Of a stretch of DNA of 17,610 nt, positions 6,573 through 13,880 are shown one piece after another. The notes under the pieces were generated by a model, which saw nothing but the letters and a program-made list of their open reading frames with translations, did no database searches and was not told the origin of the DNA. The stretch lies in the NCBI GenBank assembly GCA_035515515.1, contig DATJBC010000061.1, forward strand, positions 1 to 17,610. The letters are read 5' to 3'. The stretch comes from DATJBC01 sp035515515 (GTDB lineage: Bacteria > Actinomycetota > Acidimicrobiia > Acidimicrobiales > UBA8190). The position numbers and the translations under genes were made by a program. Positions within the stretch are counted from its first letter, which is position 1; each line of letters starts with the position of its first letter.

Positions 6573-7682
6573 GTGCAGTTCGCCCTGTTCTACGAGATCC
6601 CCGTGCCCCTGCCCTGGGAGCCCGACAGCGAGCACCGGGCCTACCAGAACGTCCTCGAGCAGGCGATCGCGGGCGACCGGTTCGGGTGGGACGCCTTCTG
6701 GACGGTCGAGCACCACTTCCTGTCGGAGTTCTCGCACTGCTCCAATCCCGAGGTGCTCTACGGCGCGGTGGCGGCGCGCACCGAGCGGATCCGCATCGGC
6801 TACGGCGTGCGCCTCATGCCCCAGCCCTACAACCACCCGGTGCGCACGGCCGAGTCGGTGGCGGTGCTCGACCTCCTCTCCAACGGCCGGGTGGACCTGG
6901 GGACGGGCCGGTCCTCCACGCGCGCCGAGCTGGAGGGCTTCGGGGTCGACCCCGCCAAGACGCGGGCCATGTGGCAGGAGGCCATCGGCCACGTCGTGGG
7001 GTGCTGGACCAACGACGAGTACGAGCTCGCCGGCGAGTTCTGGCAGATGCCCAGGCGCCGCGTCCACCCCAAGCCGCTGCAACGCCCCCACCCGCCCATC
7101 TGGGGCGCCACCAGCAGCGAGGACGGCCACCGCCAGGTCGGCGCGCTGGGGCTCGGCCTGTGCTCCTTCGCGGTGGGGGTGTCGCCCCAGGAGGTGAAGG
7201 CCAAGGTCGACGTCTACCGCGAGGCCGTGCGGGGCTGCACCGAGCCGCTGGGGGCGTTCGTCAACGACCGGGCCGCCACCTTCACCATGGCGCTGTGCGC
7301 CCCCGACCGTGCCGCCGCCATGGAGACCGCCCGGGAGTCCTTCGAGTGGTACCCCAAGACCGGGGCGCGCCAGATCGCCTCGATGACGGACTGGATGGTG
7401 GAGCGCCACCAGGACCTGGGCAGCTACGCCTACGCGGCCGACATGAAGAGGATCGACGACGAGGGCTCGCTCGACCTGCTGTCACTCGAGTACCTGGTGG
7501 AGGCCAACGCGTGCGTGCTCGGGACGCCCGAGGACTGCATCGCCACCTGCCGCATGTACGAGGAGGCCGGCATCGACCTGCTGCTGTGCCTCGTCAACCC
7601 GTACAAGATCCCCCACGAGGCCGTGATGCAGACCATCGAGCTCATGGGGACCGAGGTCATCCCCGAGTTCCGACGGCCGTGA
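6573..7682 (+). CDS. Luciferase-like (LLM class) flavin-dependent monooxygenase
   Basis: This 369-aa TIM-barrel oxidoreductase uses FMN or F420. The N-terminus QFALFYEIPVP is the first barrel strand. TVEHHFLSEF (residues 44-53) is the EHHF motif shared with bacterial luciferase alpha-like proteins. Next come RIGYGVRLMPQPYNHPVRTAE (74-94, core PYNHPVR) and LLSNGRVDLGTGRS (101-114), the flavin-phosphate region. RPHPPIWGATSSE follows at 171-183. The start is GTG at 6573: no other in-frame start lies nearby upstream, and a well-spaced promoter sits directly before it, so translation is probably leaderless. Its TGA overlaps the GTG of the esterase gene (GTGA), implying translational coupling. Related proteins act as alkanal, limonene-type or type II Baeyer-Villiger monooxygenases; the substrate here cannot be assigned. 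Without structural data the choice between FMN and F420 is open, although F420 use is common in actinobacteria. Confidence 0.92.
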   Translation: MQFALFYEIPVPLPWEPDSEHRAYQNVLEQAIAGDRFGWDAFWTVEHHFLSEFSHCSNPEVLYGAVAARTERIRIGYGVRLMPQPYNHPVRTAESVAVLDLLSNGRVDLGTGRSSTRAELEGFGVDPAKTRAMWQEAIGHVVGCWTNDEYELAGEFWQMPRRRVHPKPLQRPHPPIWGATSSEDGHRQVGALGLGLCSFAVGVSPQEVKAKVDVYREAVRGCTEPLGAFVNDRAATFTMALCAPDRAAAMETARESFEWYPKTGARQIASMTDWMVERHQDLGSYAYAADMKRIDDEGSLDLLSLEYLVEANACVLGTPEDCIATCRMYEEAGIDLLLCLVNPYKIPHEAVMQTIELMGTEVIPEFRRP

Positions 7683-8665
7683 CGCTGCCCCTCTCGGCGT
7701 TCGACCCCGAGCTGGCCGAGATCCTGGCGGCCTTCCCCGGGGAGCTGGACCCGGGGACGCACCTGCGGGACATGGACGTCGTCCGCGTGCTGCGCTCCAC
7801 CCTCGACATCCTCCAGGCCACCGGGGCCACCCTGCCCACCGACGAGCGCGTGGAGGCCGGCAACCGCCAGATCCCCGGGCCTGGCGCCGTGGGCGAGATC
7901 TCCGTGCGCGTCTACGAGCCTCGGTCGCGTGGCGCCAGCGCGGTCCCGGGGGTCGTGTTCTTCCACGGCGGTGCCTTCGTGCTCGGCGACCTCTACACCG
8001 AGGAGCAGCGCTGCCTGCGCTACGCGGCCGATGCCGGTTGCGTGGTGGTGTCGGCCGACTACCGCCTGGCACCCGAGCACCCCTACCCCGCGGCGGTCGA
8101 CGACTGCTACGCCGCCCTGGCGTGGACGGCGGCCCACGCGGCGGAGCTCGGGGTCGACCCGGGCCGCCTGGCGGTGGCGGGCAGCAGCGCCGGCGGCGCG
8201 CTGGCGGCCGCCGTGGCCCTCATGGCGCGCGACGTGGGCGGCCCGCCCCTCGCCTTCCAGCTGCTCAACTACCCGGTCCTCGACGACCGCATGACGACGC
8301 CGTCCATGCAGGCCTTCGACGCCACCCCCCTGTGGACCAACCAGTCGACGGCCGACATGTGGGACCACTACCTGGGCCCCGCCCCGCGGCCCGACGTCTC
8401 GCCCTACGCCGCGCCGGCGCGCGCCGCCGACGTGCGGGGCCTGCCGCCCTCCTACGTCCTCACCGCCGAGCTCGACCCCCTGCGCGACGAGGGCATCGAC
8501 TACGCCCGGCGCCTCATGGAGGCGGGGGTGTCGACCGAGCTGCACACGGTGCCCGGCGCCTGCCACGGCTTCGACATCGTGGCGGCGGGGGCCACGCTGG
8601 GCCGGGGGGCCCTGGACGAGCAGGTCCGGGCGCTCGCGCGCGGCCTGCGCCCGGTCAGCGCCTGA
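7679..8665 (+). CDS. HSL-family alpha/beta-hydrolase (esterase)
   Basis: This 328-aa serine esterase is of the hormone-sensitive-lipase family. The oxyanion motif HGGAF lies at 96-100, and ADYRLAPEHPYPAAVDDCY at 126-144 is the family's signature block. The nucleophile Ser170 sits in GSSAGG (168-173). The acid is Asp266 (AELDPLRDEG) and the base His296 (CHGFD). A roughly 90-residue N-terminal cap precedes the core. It probably hydrolyses short- to medium-chain acyl or cyclic esters in the cytoplasm; there is no signal peptide. The GTG start overlaps the preceding stop by 4 nt, so it is translated with the luciferase-like gene. That pairing fits an oxygenase producing an ester followed by its hydrolysis, which is an inference. 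The 3' end overlaps the convergent DUF2277 gene by 11 nt. Confidence 0.93.
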   Translation: MTLPLSAFDPELAEILAAFPGELDPGTHLRDMDVVRVLRSTLDILQATGATLPTDERVEAGNRQIPGPGAVGEISVRVYEPRSRGASAVPGVVFFHGGAFVLGDLYTEEQRCLRYAADAGCVVVSADYRLAPEHPYPAAVDDCYAALAWTAAHAAELGVDPGRLAVAGSSAGGALAAAVALMARDVGGPPLAFQLLNYPVLDDRMTTPSMQAFDATPLWTNQSTADMWDHYLGPAPRPDVSPYAAPARAADVRGLPPSYVLTAELDPLRDEGIDYARRLMEAGVSTELHTVPGACHGFDIVAAGATLGRGALDEQVRALARGLRPVSA

Positions 8666-8867
8666 CGGCGGGTCGGGACACCAGTCCGTCGAGCAGCTTC
8701 TGGGTCGACCGGGCGATGTCGTCCACGGCGCGCTCGAAGGTCGCACGGTTGGCTTCGGACGGCGCCCGGTAGCCGCTGATCTTGCGGACGTACTGCAGCG
8801 CCGCCGCCCGCACGTCGTCGTCGGAGACCGCGTCGGCCCCCCGCAGTGTCACGATGCTCCTGCACAT
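8655..8867 (-). CDS. DUF2277 family small protein
   Basis: This 70-aa protein is recognised by its family-wide opening MCRSIVTLRG, the middle block RAAALQYVRKISGYRAPS, and the ending FERAVDDIARSTQKLLDGL. Cys2 and the basic/aromatic centre are conserved features of the family, whose biochemical role is not established. The start is ATG at 8867, because the family begins exactly with MCR; an in-frame upstream ATG at 8885 would add six atypical residues. A 7-bp inverted repeat covers the region just upstream of and including the first base of the ATG (8867-8882). The gene is divergent from the deacetylase gene, and its last 11 nt overlap the esterase gene on the opposite strand. Predicted to be cytoplasmic, all helical and charged. 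Confidence 0.88.
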   Translation of the reverse strand: MCRSIVTLRGADAVSDDDVRAAALQYVRKISGYRAPSEANRATFERAVDDIARSTQKLLDGLVSRPAVRR

Positions 8868-8882
8868 GCCACCACGGTGGCA
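8867..8882 (-). promoter_or_regulatory. Palindrome over the DUF2277 translation start
   Basis: TGCCACC (8867-8873) and GGTGGCA (8876-8882) are perfect 7-bp arms separated by 2 bp. As DNA this could be an operator for a dimeric repressor. As RNA it would fold into a 6-bp stem with a CGTG loop that hides the only Shine-Dalgarno-like bases (GGTGG) and the A of the AUG. Either would repress the gene. The rest of the 165-bp divergent gap (8868-9032) holds only the -10 for the next gene. Confidence 0.35.
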
Positions 8883-9019
8883 CACCTCGCGCCGGCGCGC
8901 CGCGACGGGACCGGTCGGGCGGTGCCAGGGGGCTCGTGCCGCCGGGCCGGCGCCTCCCGTCGGACCGCCGGCCGGCCGCCGGGGAGCCGCCCGGCGGGCG
9001 TCCTCGCGTCCCGGCGCGC

Positions 9020-9025
9020 TACCGT
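9020..9025 (+). promoter_or_regulatory. Leaderless -10 element of the LmbE-like gene
   Basis: TACCGT is followed by exactly 7 nt and ATG at 9033, and there is no Shine-Dalgarno in between. This fits actinobacterial leaderless transcription. A -35 is not evident in the very GC-rich sequence upstream. Confidence 0.45.
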
Positions 9026-9032
9026 CCGCGCC

Positions 9033-9833
9033 ATGGGGGCGTCATCGGAGTCGGCGCGGCAGGCCGACCAGACCACCTGGGGGCTCGTCGACCCCGGCGA
9101 CCTGGCACGCGTGGTGGTGGTCTCCCCGCACTTCGACGACGCCGTGCTGGGCGCCGCCCATGTCATCGCCGGGCACCCCGGCACCACCGTCATCACCGTG
9201 CTGGGGGGGCCGCCGCCCGCCTACCCGGCGCAGCCCACGGACTGGGACGCGTGCGGTGGGTTCCGCGCCGGTGACGACGTGGTGGCCATGCGGCGCGAGG
9301 AGGACCGCGCGGCGATGGCCTTCCTGGGGGCGACGCCGGTGTGGCTGGAGTTCGCCGACCACCAGTACCTGGCCAAGCAGGACCGGCCGCGTCCCGCCCA
9401 GGTGGCGCCCGTCCTCGAGGCGGCGCTGCGCGACGCCGCCCCGAGCGCCGTCTTCCTGCCCATGGGCCTGGCCAACCCCGACCACACCCTCACCCACGAG
9501 GCCGGCCTCCTGGCGCGCCGGGCGTTCGAGGCGTCCGGCGACGCGTTGGCGTGGTTCTGCTACGAGGACCACGGCTACAAGCACATCCCCGGCATCCTGG
9601 CGTGGCGGGTGGCCACGCTCTTCAAGGGCGGCCTGTGGCCCACCCCGGCGGTGGTGCCCGTCGTGCCCGACATGCACACCAAGCGAGCCGCCATCGAGCT
9701 CTACGCGAGCCAGGTGCCGCCGTTGCAGCGCGACCACGTGCTCGACCAGCGCCTGGACGCCAACGTCCCCGAGCAGTACTGGCGGCTCGCCCCCCCGCCC
9801 GCGGGGTGGGAGCCGCTCATGGACACGATCTGA
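9033..9833 (+). CDS. PIG-L/LmbE family zinc deacetylase
   Basis: This 266-aa member of the GlcNAc-PI/mycothiol-type N-deacetylase family (COG2120) has a Rossmann-like fold. The metal and catalytic motif VVVSPHFDDAVLG spans residues 28-40, with His33 and Asp36 as zinc ligands and Asp35 as the catalytic base. The third ligand is in NPDHTLTHEAG (His151 or His155). REEDRAAMAFLGATPVWLEF (residues 89-107, core AMAFLGATP) is the conserved helix and strand that follow the sugar-binding loop. Family members remove acetyl groups from GlcNAc-type glycoconjugates or related amides; MshB and Mca of mycothiol metabolism are actinobacterial examples. This one is shorter and more divergent than those, so no symbol is given. 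The ATG at 9033 was chosen for the -10 box placed 7 nt upstream; the open frame upstream encodes a low-complexity Arg/Pro-rich run. The alcohol dehydrogenase gene follows 41 nt later. Confidence 0.88.
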   Translation: MGASSESARQADQTTWGLVDPGDLARVVVVSPHFDDAVLGAAHVIAGHPGTTVITVLGGPPPAYPAQPTDWDACGGFRAGDDVVAMRREEDRAAMAFLGATPVWLEFADHQYLAKQDRPRPAQVAPVLEAALRDAAPSAVFLPMGLANPDHTLTHEAGLLARRAFEASGDALAWFCYEDHGYKHIPGILAWRVATLFKGGLWPTPAVVPVVPDMHTKRAAIELYASQVPPLQRDHVLDQRLDANVPEQYWRLAPPPAGWEPLMDTI

Positions 9834-9874
9834 CGCGTGGTACCCGCCACGGCGCGACGCGAAGGGAACATGCG

Positions 9875-11104
9875 ATGAAGGGATTGCTCTACGGGGTGCG
9901 CCCCGAGGCGTGGGAGGCACCCGACGCCTCCAACCCGCTCATGGCGGGCCTGGCCCGCACCCCCATGAAGCTCGTGGACCTCGACGAGCCGCGTCCCGCG
10001 CGCAGCAACTGGGTCATGGCCAAGACCCGTCTCACCGGCATCTGCGGGTCCGAGGCCAAGCAGGTCTTCATGGACTTCGGCGAGGGCAACAACGACAGCC
10101 CGCTCGCCAACCTCTTCACCTTTCCCACCGTGCTCGGCCACGAGGTCGTGGCCGACGTGGCCGAGGTGGGCCCGGGTGTCACCACCCTGGAGGTCGGCCG
10201 GCGGGTGGTGCTCAACCCGTGGCTGTCGTGCGTCCCGCGCGGCCTCGACCCGCCGTGCCCGTCGTGCCAGGCAGGCGACTACAGCCTGTGCTGGCACTTC
10301 ACCGAGGGCGGGCTGGCGGCGGGCATCCACACGGGGACCTGCAAGGACGCCCCGGGCGGGTTCGCCGAGTACTTCCCGGCCCACGAGTCGATGCTCATCC
10401 CCGTCCCCGACGACGTCACCGACGAGGTGGCGGTGTTCTCGGACCCCTTCGCGGTGTCGCTGCACTCGGTGACCCGGCACCCCCCGCCCCCCGGGGGCAA
10501 GGCGCTCGTGTACGGGGCGGGTGCGCTCGGCACGACGGCCACCGCCGTGCTGCGCGCCCTGTACCCCGACGTGGACGTGATGGTGGTGGCGCGCTTCGAG
10601 GCCCAGGCCGCGCTGGCGCGCCGCCTGGGCGCCACCGTGGTCGCCCCCGAGCCGCGTGCGGCGCTCATCGAGCAAGCCGCGGCGTGGTCCGGTGGCGTGC
10701 TCCAGCGCGTCGGTGACGCGCTGCCCATGGCCCATCCCGGCCACATCGACGTCGTGTACGACACCATCGGGAAGCCCGAGACCTTCGAGGTGGGCGTGCG
10801 CCTCCTCAAGGCCAGGGGGACGCTCGTGAAGAGCGGCGTGCACGCGCCGGGTCGCTGGGAGTACTCCCCGCTGTACTTCAAGGAGATCACGTGGGTGGGC
10901 TCCAACGCCTTCGGCGTCGAGGAGGTGGACGGGGTCCGCAAGCACGGCATCGAGCACTACCTGTCGCTGGCGGCCGACGGCCGCGTGGACCTCACCGGCA
11001 TGCTGACCCACACCTTCCGCCTCGACGAGTGGCGCCAGGCGTTCGCCGTGCTCGCCGACCAGGAGCGCAGCGGCGCCATCAAGGTGGCCTTCGACTTCCG
11101 CTGA
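9875..11104 (+). CDS. Zinc-dependent medium-chain alcohol dehydrogenase
   Basis: This 409-aa MDR-superfamily enzyme oxidises or reduces an alcohol/carbonyl pair with NAD(P). Catalytic zinc ligands are Cys57 (TGICGSE) and His89-Glu90 (VLGHEV). The structural-zinc lobe is present with Cys119, Cys128, Cys131 and Cys139, although the first spacing is wider than usual. The Rossmann loop is YGAGALG (213-219). YDTIGKPETFEVGVRLLKARGT (295-316, core DTIGKPETFEVG) and the C-terminal HTFRLDEWRQAF and GAIKVAFDF are standard. At about 410 aa it is longer than the usual 340-375, owing to the N-terminal extension and insertions near residues 68-80 and 120-150. The ATG at 9875 has GAAGGGA 7 nt upstream; an ATG at 9870 reads only two codons before stop. 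It lies 41 nt after the deacetylase gene on the same strand and may be cotranscribed. Substrate unknown. Confidence 0.92.
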   Translation: MKGLLYGVRPEAWEAPDASNPLMAGLARTPMKLVDLDEPRPARSNWVMAKTRLTGICGSEAKQVFMDFGEGNNDSPLANLFTFPTVLGHEVVADVAEVGPGVTTLEVGRRVVLNPWLSCVPRGLDPPCPSCQAGDYSLCWHFTEGGLAAGIHTGTCKDAPGGFAEYFPAHESMLIPVPDDVTDEVAVFSDPFAVSLHSVTRHPPPPGGKALVYGAGALGTTATAVLRALYPDVDVMVVARFEAQAALARRLGATVVAPEPRAALIEQAAAWSGGVLQRVGDALPMAHPGHIDVVYDTIGKPETFEVGVRLLKARGTLVKSGVHAPGRWEYSPLYFKEITWVGSNAFGVEEVDGVRKHGIEHYLSLAADGRVDLTGMLTHTFRLDEWRQAFAVLADQERSGAIKVAFDFR

Positions 11105-11129
11105 CCGCGCGCCGGCCGGCCACGCGCGG
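11105..11129 (+). terminator. Possible terminator after the alcohol dehydrogenase
   Basis: CCGCGCG (11105-11111) and CGCGCGG (11123-11129) form a perfect 7-bp stem with an 11-nt loop starting directly after the TGA. It lacks a U tract, as is frequent in high-GC actinobacteria. The position between convergent genes supports a termination role. Confidence 0.4.
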
Positions 11130-11141
11130 CCGCGCCTCTGG

Positions 11142-11176
11142 TTATCCGCACCCCGTCCACAGCACTGTGGACAGGG
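11142..11176. promoter_or_regulatory. DnaA-box-like cluster with a large inverted repeat
   Basis: The convergent gap 11105-11329 contains no gene. Within it TTATCCGCA (11142-11150) is one base from the DnaA box TTATCCACA. CCGTCCACA (11153-11161) and, on the minus strand, CTGTCCACA (11174-11166) are two and one bases from TTGTCCACA, the actinobacterial form. The last two form the arms of an inverted repeat, GTCCACAG (11155-11162) and CTGTGGAC (11165-11172). This extends to 12 bp per arm with one mismatch (11151-11176). It could bind DnaA, bind another regulator, or act as a terminator. There are no oriC-typical neighbours (dnaA, dnaN, rpmH). Confidence 0.35.
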
Positions 11177-11293
11177 CGCGCGACGCGTCCGTGACGGCTT
11201 GGTGCCGAGATGAACCGCGCCTGAACGGCGCGTGGCGCCCCCGCTGCCGACGCGTGACAGATGACGGTGGCGTGAACGGGCGGGCGCGGCCCG

Positions 11294-11313
11294 CGGGCAA
11301 CGGGCCCTGCCCG
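11294..11313 (-). terminator. Possible terminator after lon
   Basis: CGGGCA (11294-11299) and TGCCCG (11308-11313) form a 6-bp stem with an 8-nt GC-rich loop, 16 nt downstream of the lon stop on the minus strand. There is no U tract, and the surrounding sequence is rich in alternative GC pairings. Confidence 0.28.
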
Positions 11314-11329
11314 GGCCGGGGACCCGCGC

Positions 11330-13708
11330 TCAGGCCGCCTGGGCGCGGCCCGCGGGGCCCGAGCCCGCCGTCTCCCCCGCCCCCGCCGCGCCGGCGTCGA
11401 GGGCGGCGGCGAGCACGTCGGCCACCGTCTCGGCCAGGTGGAAGGTCATGGCCTGGCGGACGCTGTCGGGGACGTCCTCGAGGTCGGGCCCGTTGCGCGC
11501 CGGCAGCACCACGTCGGTGAGCCCGGCCCGGTGGGCGGCCAGCACCTTCTGCTTGACGCCCCCGATGGGCAGCACCCGCCCCTGCAGGGTCACCTCGCCG
11601 GTCATGCCCACCACGGGCCGCACCGGCCGGTCACGGAGCAGGCTGACCAGCGCCGAGGTCATGGTCACCCCGGCCGACGGCCCGTCCTTGGGCACGGCGC
11701 CCGCCGGCACGTGCAGGTGGAAGCGCCGGCCGCGGAAGGCCGCCGGGTCGATGCCGAGCTCCTCGGCGTGCGAGCGCACGTAGGACAGGGCGATCTCGGC
11801 CGACTCCTTCATGACGTCGCCGAGCTGGCCCGTGAGCGTGAGCCCCTCGCCGCCGTCCAGGGCGGTGGCTTCGACGAACAGCACGTCGCCCCCGGTGCCG
11901 GTGACGGCCAGGCCGGTGGCCACGCCGGGCACGCTGGTGCGGTCGGCGGCCTCGAAGAAGAACCGGGGCCGGCCCAGCCATCCGCGCACGTCGGGGCCGT
12001 CCACGGCGACCGGGGCGCGCCGCGCCCCCGACGCCAGCTTGGTGGCGACCTTGCGCAGCAGGCGCCCGATCTCGCGCTCGAGATTCCGCACGCCCGCCTC
12101 GCGCGTGTAGTCGGCGGAGATGACGGCCAGCGCCGCGTCGGAGACCTCGACCTCGTCGGCCCGCAGGCCGCTGCGCTCGAGCTGGCGGCGCAGGAGGTGG
12201 TGACGGGCGATGGCCACCTTCTCCTCCTCGGTGTAGCCGTCGATGCGGATGACCTCCATCCGGTCCAACAGCGGGCCGGGGATCGTCTCGGCCACGTTGG
12301 CCGTGGCCAGGAACAGGACCTTGGACAGGTCGAGCTCCACCTCCAGGTAGTGGTCCCGGAAGGTGTGGTTCTGGGCGGGGTCGAGGACCTCGAGCAACGC
12401 CGAGGACGGGTCGCCCCGGTAGTCCGATCCCAGCTTGTCCACCTCGTCGAGGACGATGACGGGGTTCATGGTGCCCGCCTCGCGCAGCGCCCGGGCCAGG
12501 CGCCCCGGCTGGGCGCCGACGTAGGTGCGCCGGTGCCCCCGGATCTCGGCCTCGTCGCGCACGCCGCCCAGCGCCACGCGCACGAACCTCCGTCCCAGGG
12601 CGCGCGCCACCGACTCCCCCAACGACGTCTTGCCCACGCCGGGGGGGCCCACCAGGGCCAGGATGGCACCCGAGCCGCGCGTGCCCGTCGACACCAGGCC
12701 GCGCTCGGCCCGCAGCTTGCGCACGGCCAGGTGCTCGAGGATGCGCTCCTTGACGTCGGTGAGCCCGTCGTGGTCCTCGTCGAGCACGGCCGCGGCCGCC
12801 TCGACGTCGAGGGAGTCCTCGGACTGCACGCCCCAGGGGAGCTCGAGGATCGTGTCCAGCCAGGTGCGGATCCACCCGTGCTCGGGGCTCTGCTCGCTGG
12901 TGCGCTCGAGCTTGTCGACCTCGCGCAGCACCGCGACGCGCACGCCGTCGGGCAGGTCGCGCTCCGCCACGGTCTTGCGGTAGTCGTCCACGCTCCCCTC
13001 GTCGGGGCCGCCGTCGAGCTCGTTGAGCTCCTTGCGGATGGCCTCGAGCTGGCGGCGCAGGAGGAACTCGCGCTGGGTGCGCTCCATGCCCTCCTCGACG
13101 TTGGTCTTGATCTGCTCGCGCAGCGTCAGGTCAGCGAGCGTCTCGCGCGCCCACCCCAGCACCAGGCGCAGGCGCCCCTCCACGTCGGTGGTCTCCAGGA
13201 CCTCGACCTTCTGGGCCAGGCTGAGGTCGGGCGAGTAGCCCGACAGGTCGGCGATCTGTGAGGCGTCGGTGACGTCGCGCAGGCGCTCGGCCATGCGGCG
13301 CGCCCCCCGCGTGAGGAGGATGTTCTCGAGCACGGCGCGGTACTCCCGGGCGAGCTCGACGGCCGTGGGGGTCTCGGGGCCGTTGTCGACGGGGTCGACC
13401 TGCACCCACAGCGCCTGGCCCGTGCCCGGCACGGCGGTGCCGATGGTGGCGCGGGCCAGCCCGCTCACCACCATGCCCAGCGGGCCGCCGGGGAGCTCGC
13501 CCACCTCCAGGATCTTGGCGATGACCCCCACCGACGCGTAGCGCCCGTCGATGTGGGGCACGAGCACGAGCTCGCCCCCCACCGACCCGGCGGCGTCGGC
13601 GGCCGCCTTGGCCTCGTCGGTCTCGAGGGCCATGGTGAACACCATCCCCGGCAGCACGACGCCGGAGGTGAGCGGCAGCAGCGGCAGTGTCCGGTTCAGC
13701 TCGGTCAT
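11330..13708 (-). CDS. lon: ATP-dependent protease Lon
   Basis: This 792-aa LonA protease is close to the family's usual length of about 780-810. It unfolds and degrades damaged and regulatory proteins in the cytoplasm as a hexamer. The N-terminal substrate domain begins RTLPLLPLTSGVVLPGM (residues 6-22). A coiled-coil helix with FLLRRQLEAIRKELNE (215-230) is the classical hallmark. The AAA+ module has Walker A GPPGVGKT (354-361), Walker B VIVLDEVD (417-424) and arginine-finger DRME (482-485). The protease domain has the catalytic dyad Ser678 in PKDGPSAG and Lys721 in GGVKQK. The tail after about 770 is Ala/Gly-rich and probably disordered. The ATG at 13708 has a purine-rich GAAGGGA 5 nt upstream; the open frame continues further upstream but as low-complexity sequence. 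I see no HAIR or CIRCE heat-shock operator in the 172-bp gap above it. Confidence 0.98.
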   Translation of the reverse strand: MTELNRTLPLLPLTSGVVLPGMVFTMALETDEAKAAADAAGSVGGELVLVPHIDGRYASVGVIAKILEVGELPGGPLGMVVSGLARATIGTAVPGTGQALWVQVDPVDNGPETPTAVELAREYRAVLENILLTRGARRMAERLRDVTDASQIADLSGYSPDLSLAQKVEVLETTDVEGRLRLVLGWARETLADLTLREQIKTNVEEGMERTQREFLLRRQLEAIRKELNELDGGPDEGSVDDYRKTVAERDLPDGVRVAVLREVDKLERTSEQSPEHGWIRTWLDTILELPWGVQSEDSLDVEAAAAVLDEDHDGLTDVKERILEHLAVRKLRAERGLVSTGTRGSGAILALVGPPGVGKTSLGESVARALGRRFVRVALGGVRDEAEIRGHRRTYVGAQPGRLARALREAGTMNPVIVLDEVDKLGSDYRGDPSSALLEVLDPAQNHTFRDHYLEVELDLSKVLFLATANVAETIPGPLLDRMEVIRIDGYTEEEKVAIARHHLLRRQLERSGLRADEVEVSDAALAVISADYTREAGVRNLEREIGRLLRKVATKLASGARRAPVAVDGPDVRGWLGRPRFFFEAADRTSVPGVATGLAVTGTGGDVLFVEATALDGGEGLTLTGQLGDVMKESAEIALSYVRSHAEELGIDPAAFRGRRFHLHVPAGAVPKDGPSAGVTMTSALVSLLRDRPVRPVVGMTGEVTLQGRVLPIGGVKQKVLAAHRAGLTDVVLPARNGPDLEDVPDSVRQAMTFHLAETVADVLAAALDAGAAGAGETAGSGPAGRAQAA

Positions 13709-13823
13709 GGGGTCCCTTCCCCTCGGGGCCGGGCGTCGCCGGGCCCCAAGCCTTTGCACGCACAACAACCGGGGGGGCGGCGGGATTCCCGGCGGGGCCG
13801 GGCGGGGGCTCGCCGAGGGGAGG

Positions 13824-13840
13824 CGGGCCGGCGCGGCCCG
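13824..13840 (-). terminator. Possible terminator after the PAS gene
   Basis: CGGGCC (13824-13829) and GGCCCG (13835-13840) form a 6-bp GC stem with a 5-nt loop, 40 nt downstream of the PAS stop codon and well upstream of lon. There is no U tract. If real, lon has its own promoter between here and 13709, but I cannot identify a convincing one. Confidence 0.25.
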
Positions 13841-13880
13841 GCGCACGCGCACCCCGTGGGGCGGCCGACGCGCGCGGTGG

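Noticed and set aside
9870..9878. A two-codon ORF (ATG CGA TGA) overlapping the alcohol dehydrogenase start
   Set aside because: Only 2 nt separate the Shine-Dalgarno from its ATG, while the 7-nt spacing to ATG 9875 is normal. It is probably incidental.
4044..11120. Repeated GCCGGCCGGC palindromes (4044, 6356, 8967, 11111)
   Set aside because: They occur inside and outside genes, as expected by chance at this GC content. No shared flanking sequence was seen.
13709..13852. An N-terminal extension of Lon from 13852
   Set aside because: It is proline/arginine-rich, absent from the family, and would bypass the purine-rich RBS before ATG 13708.
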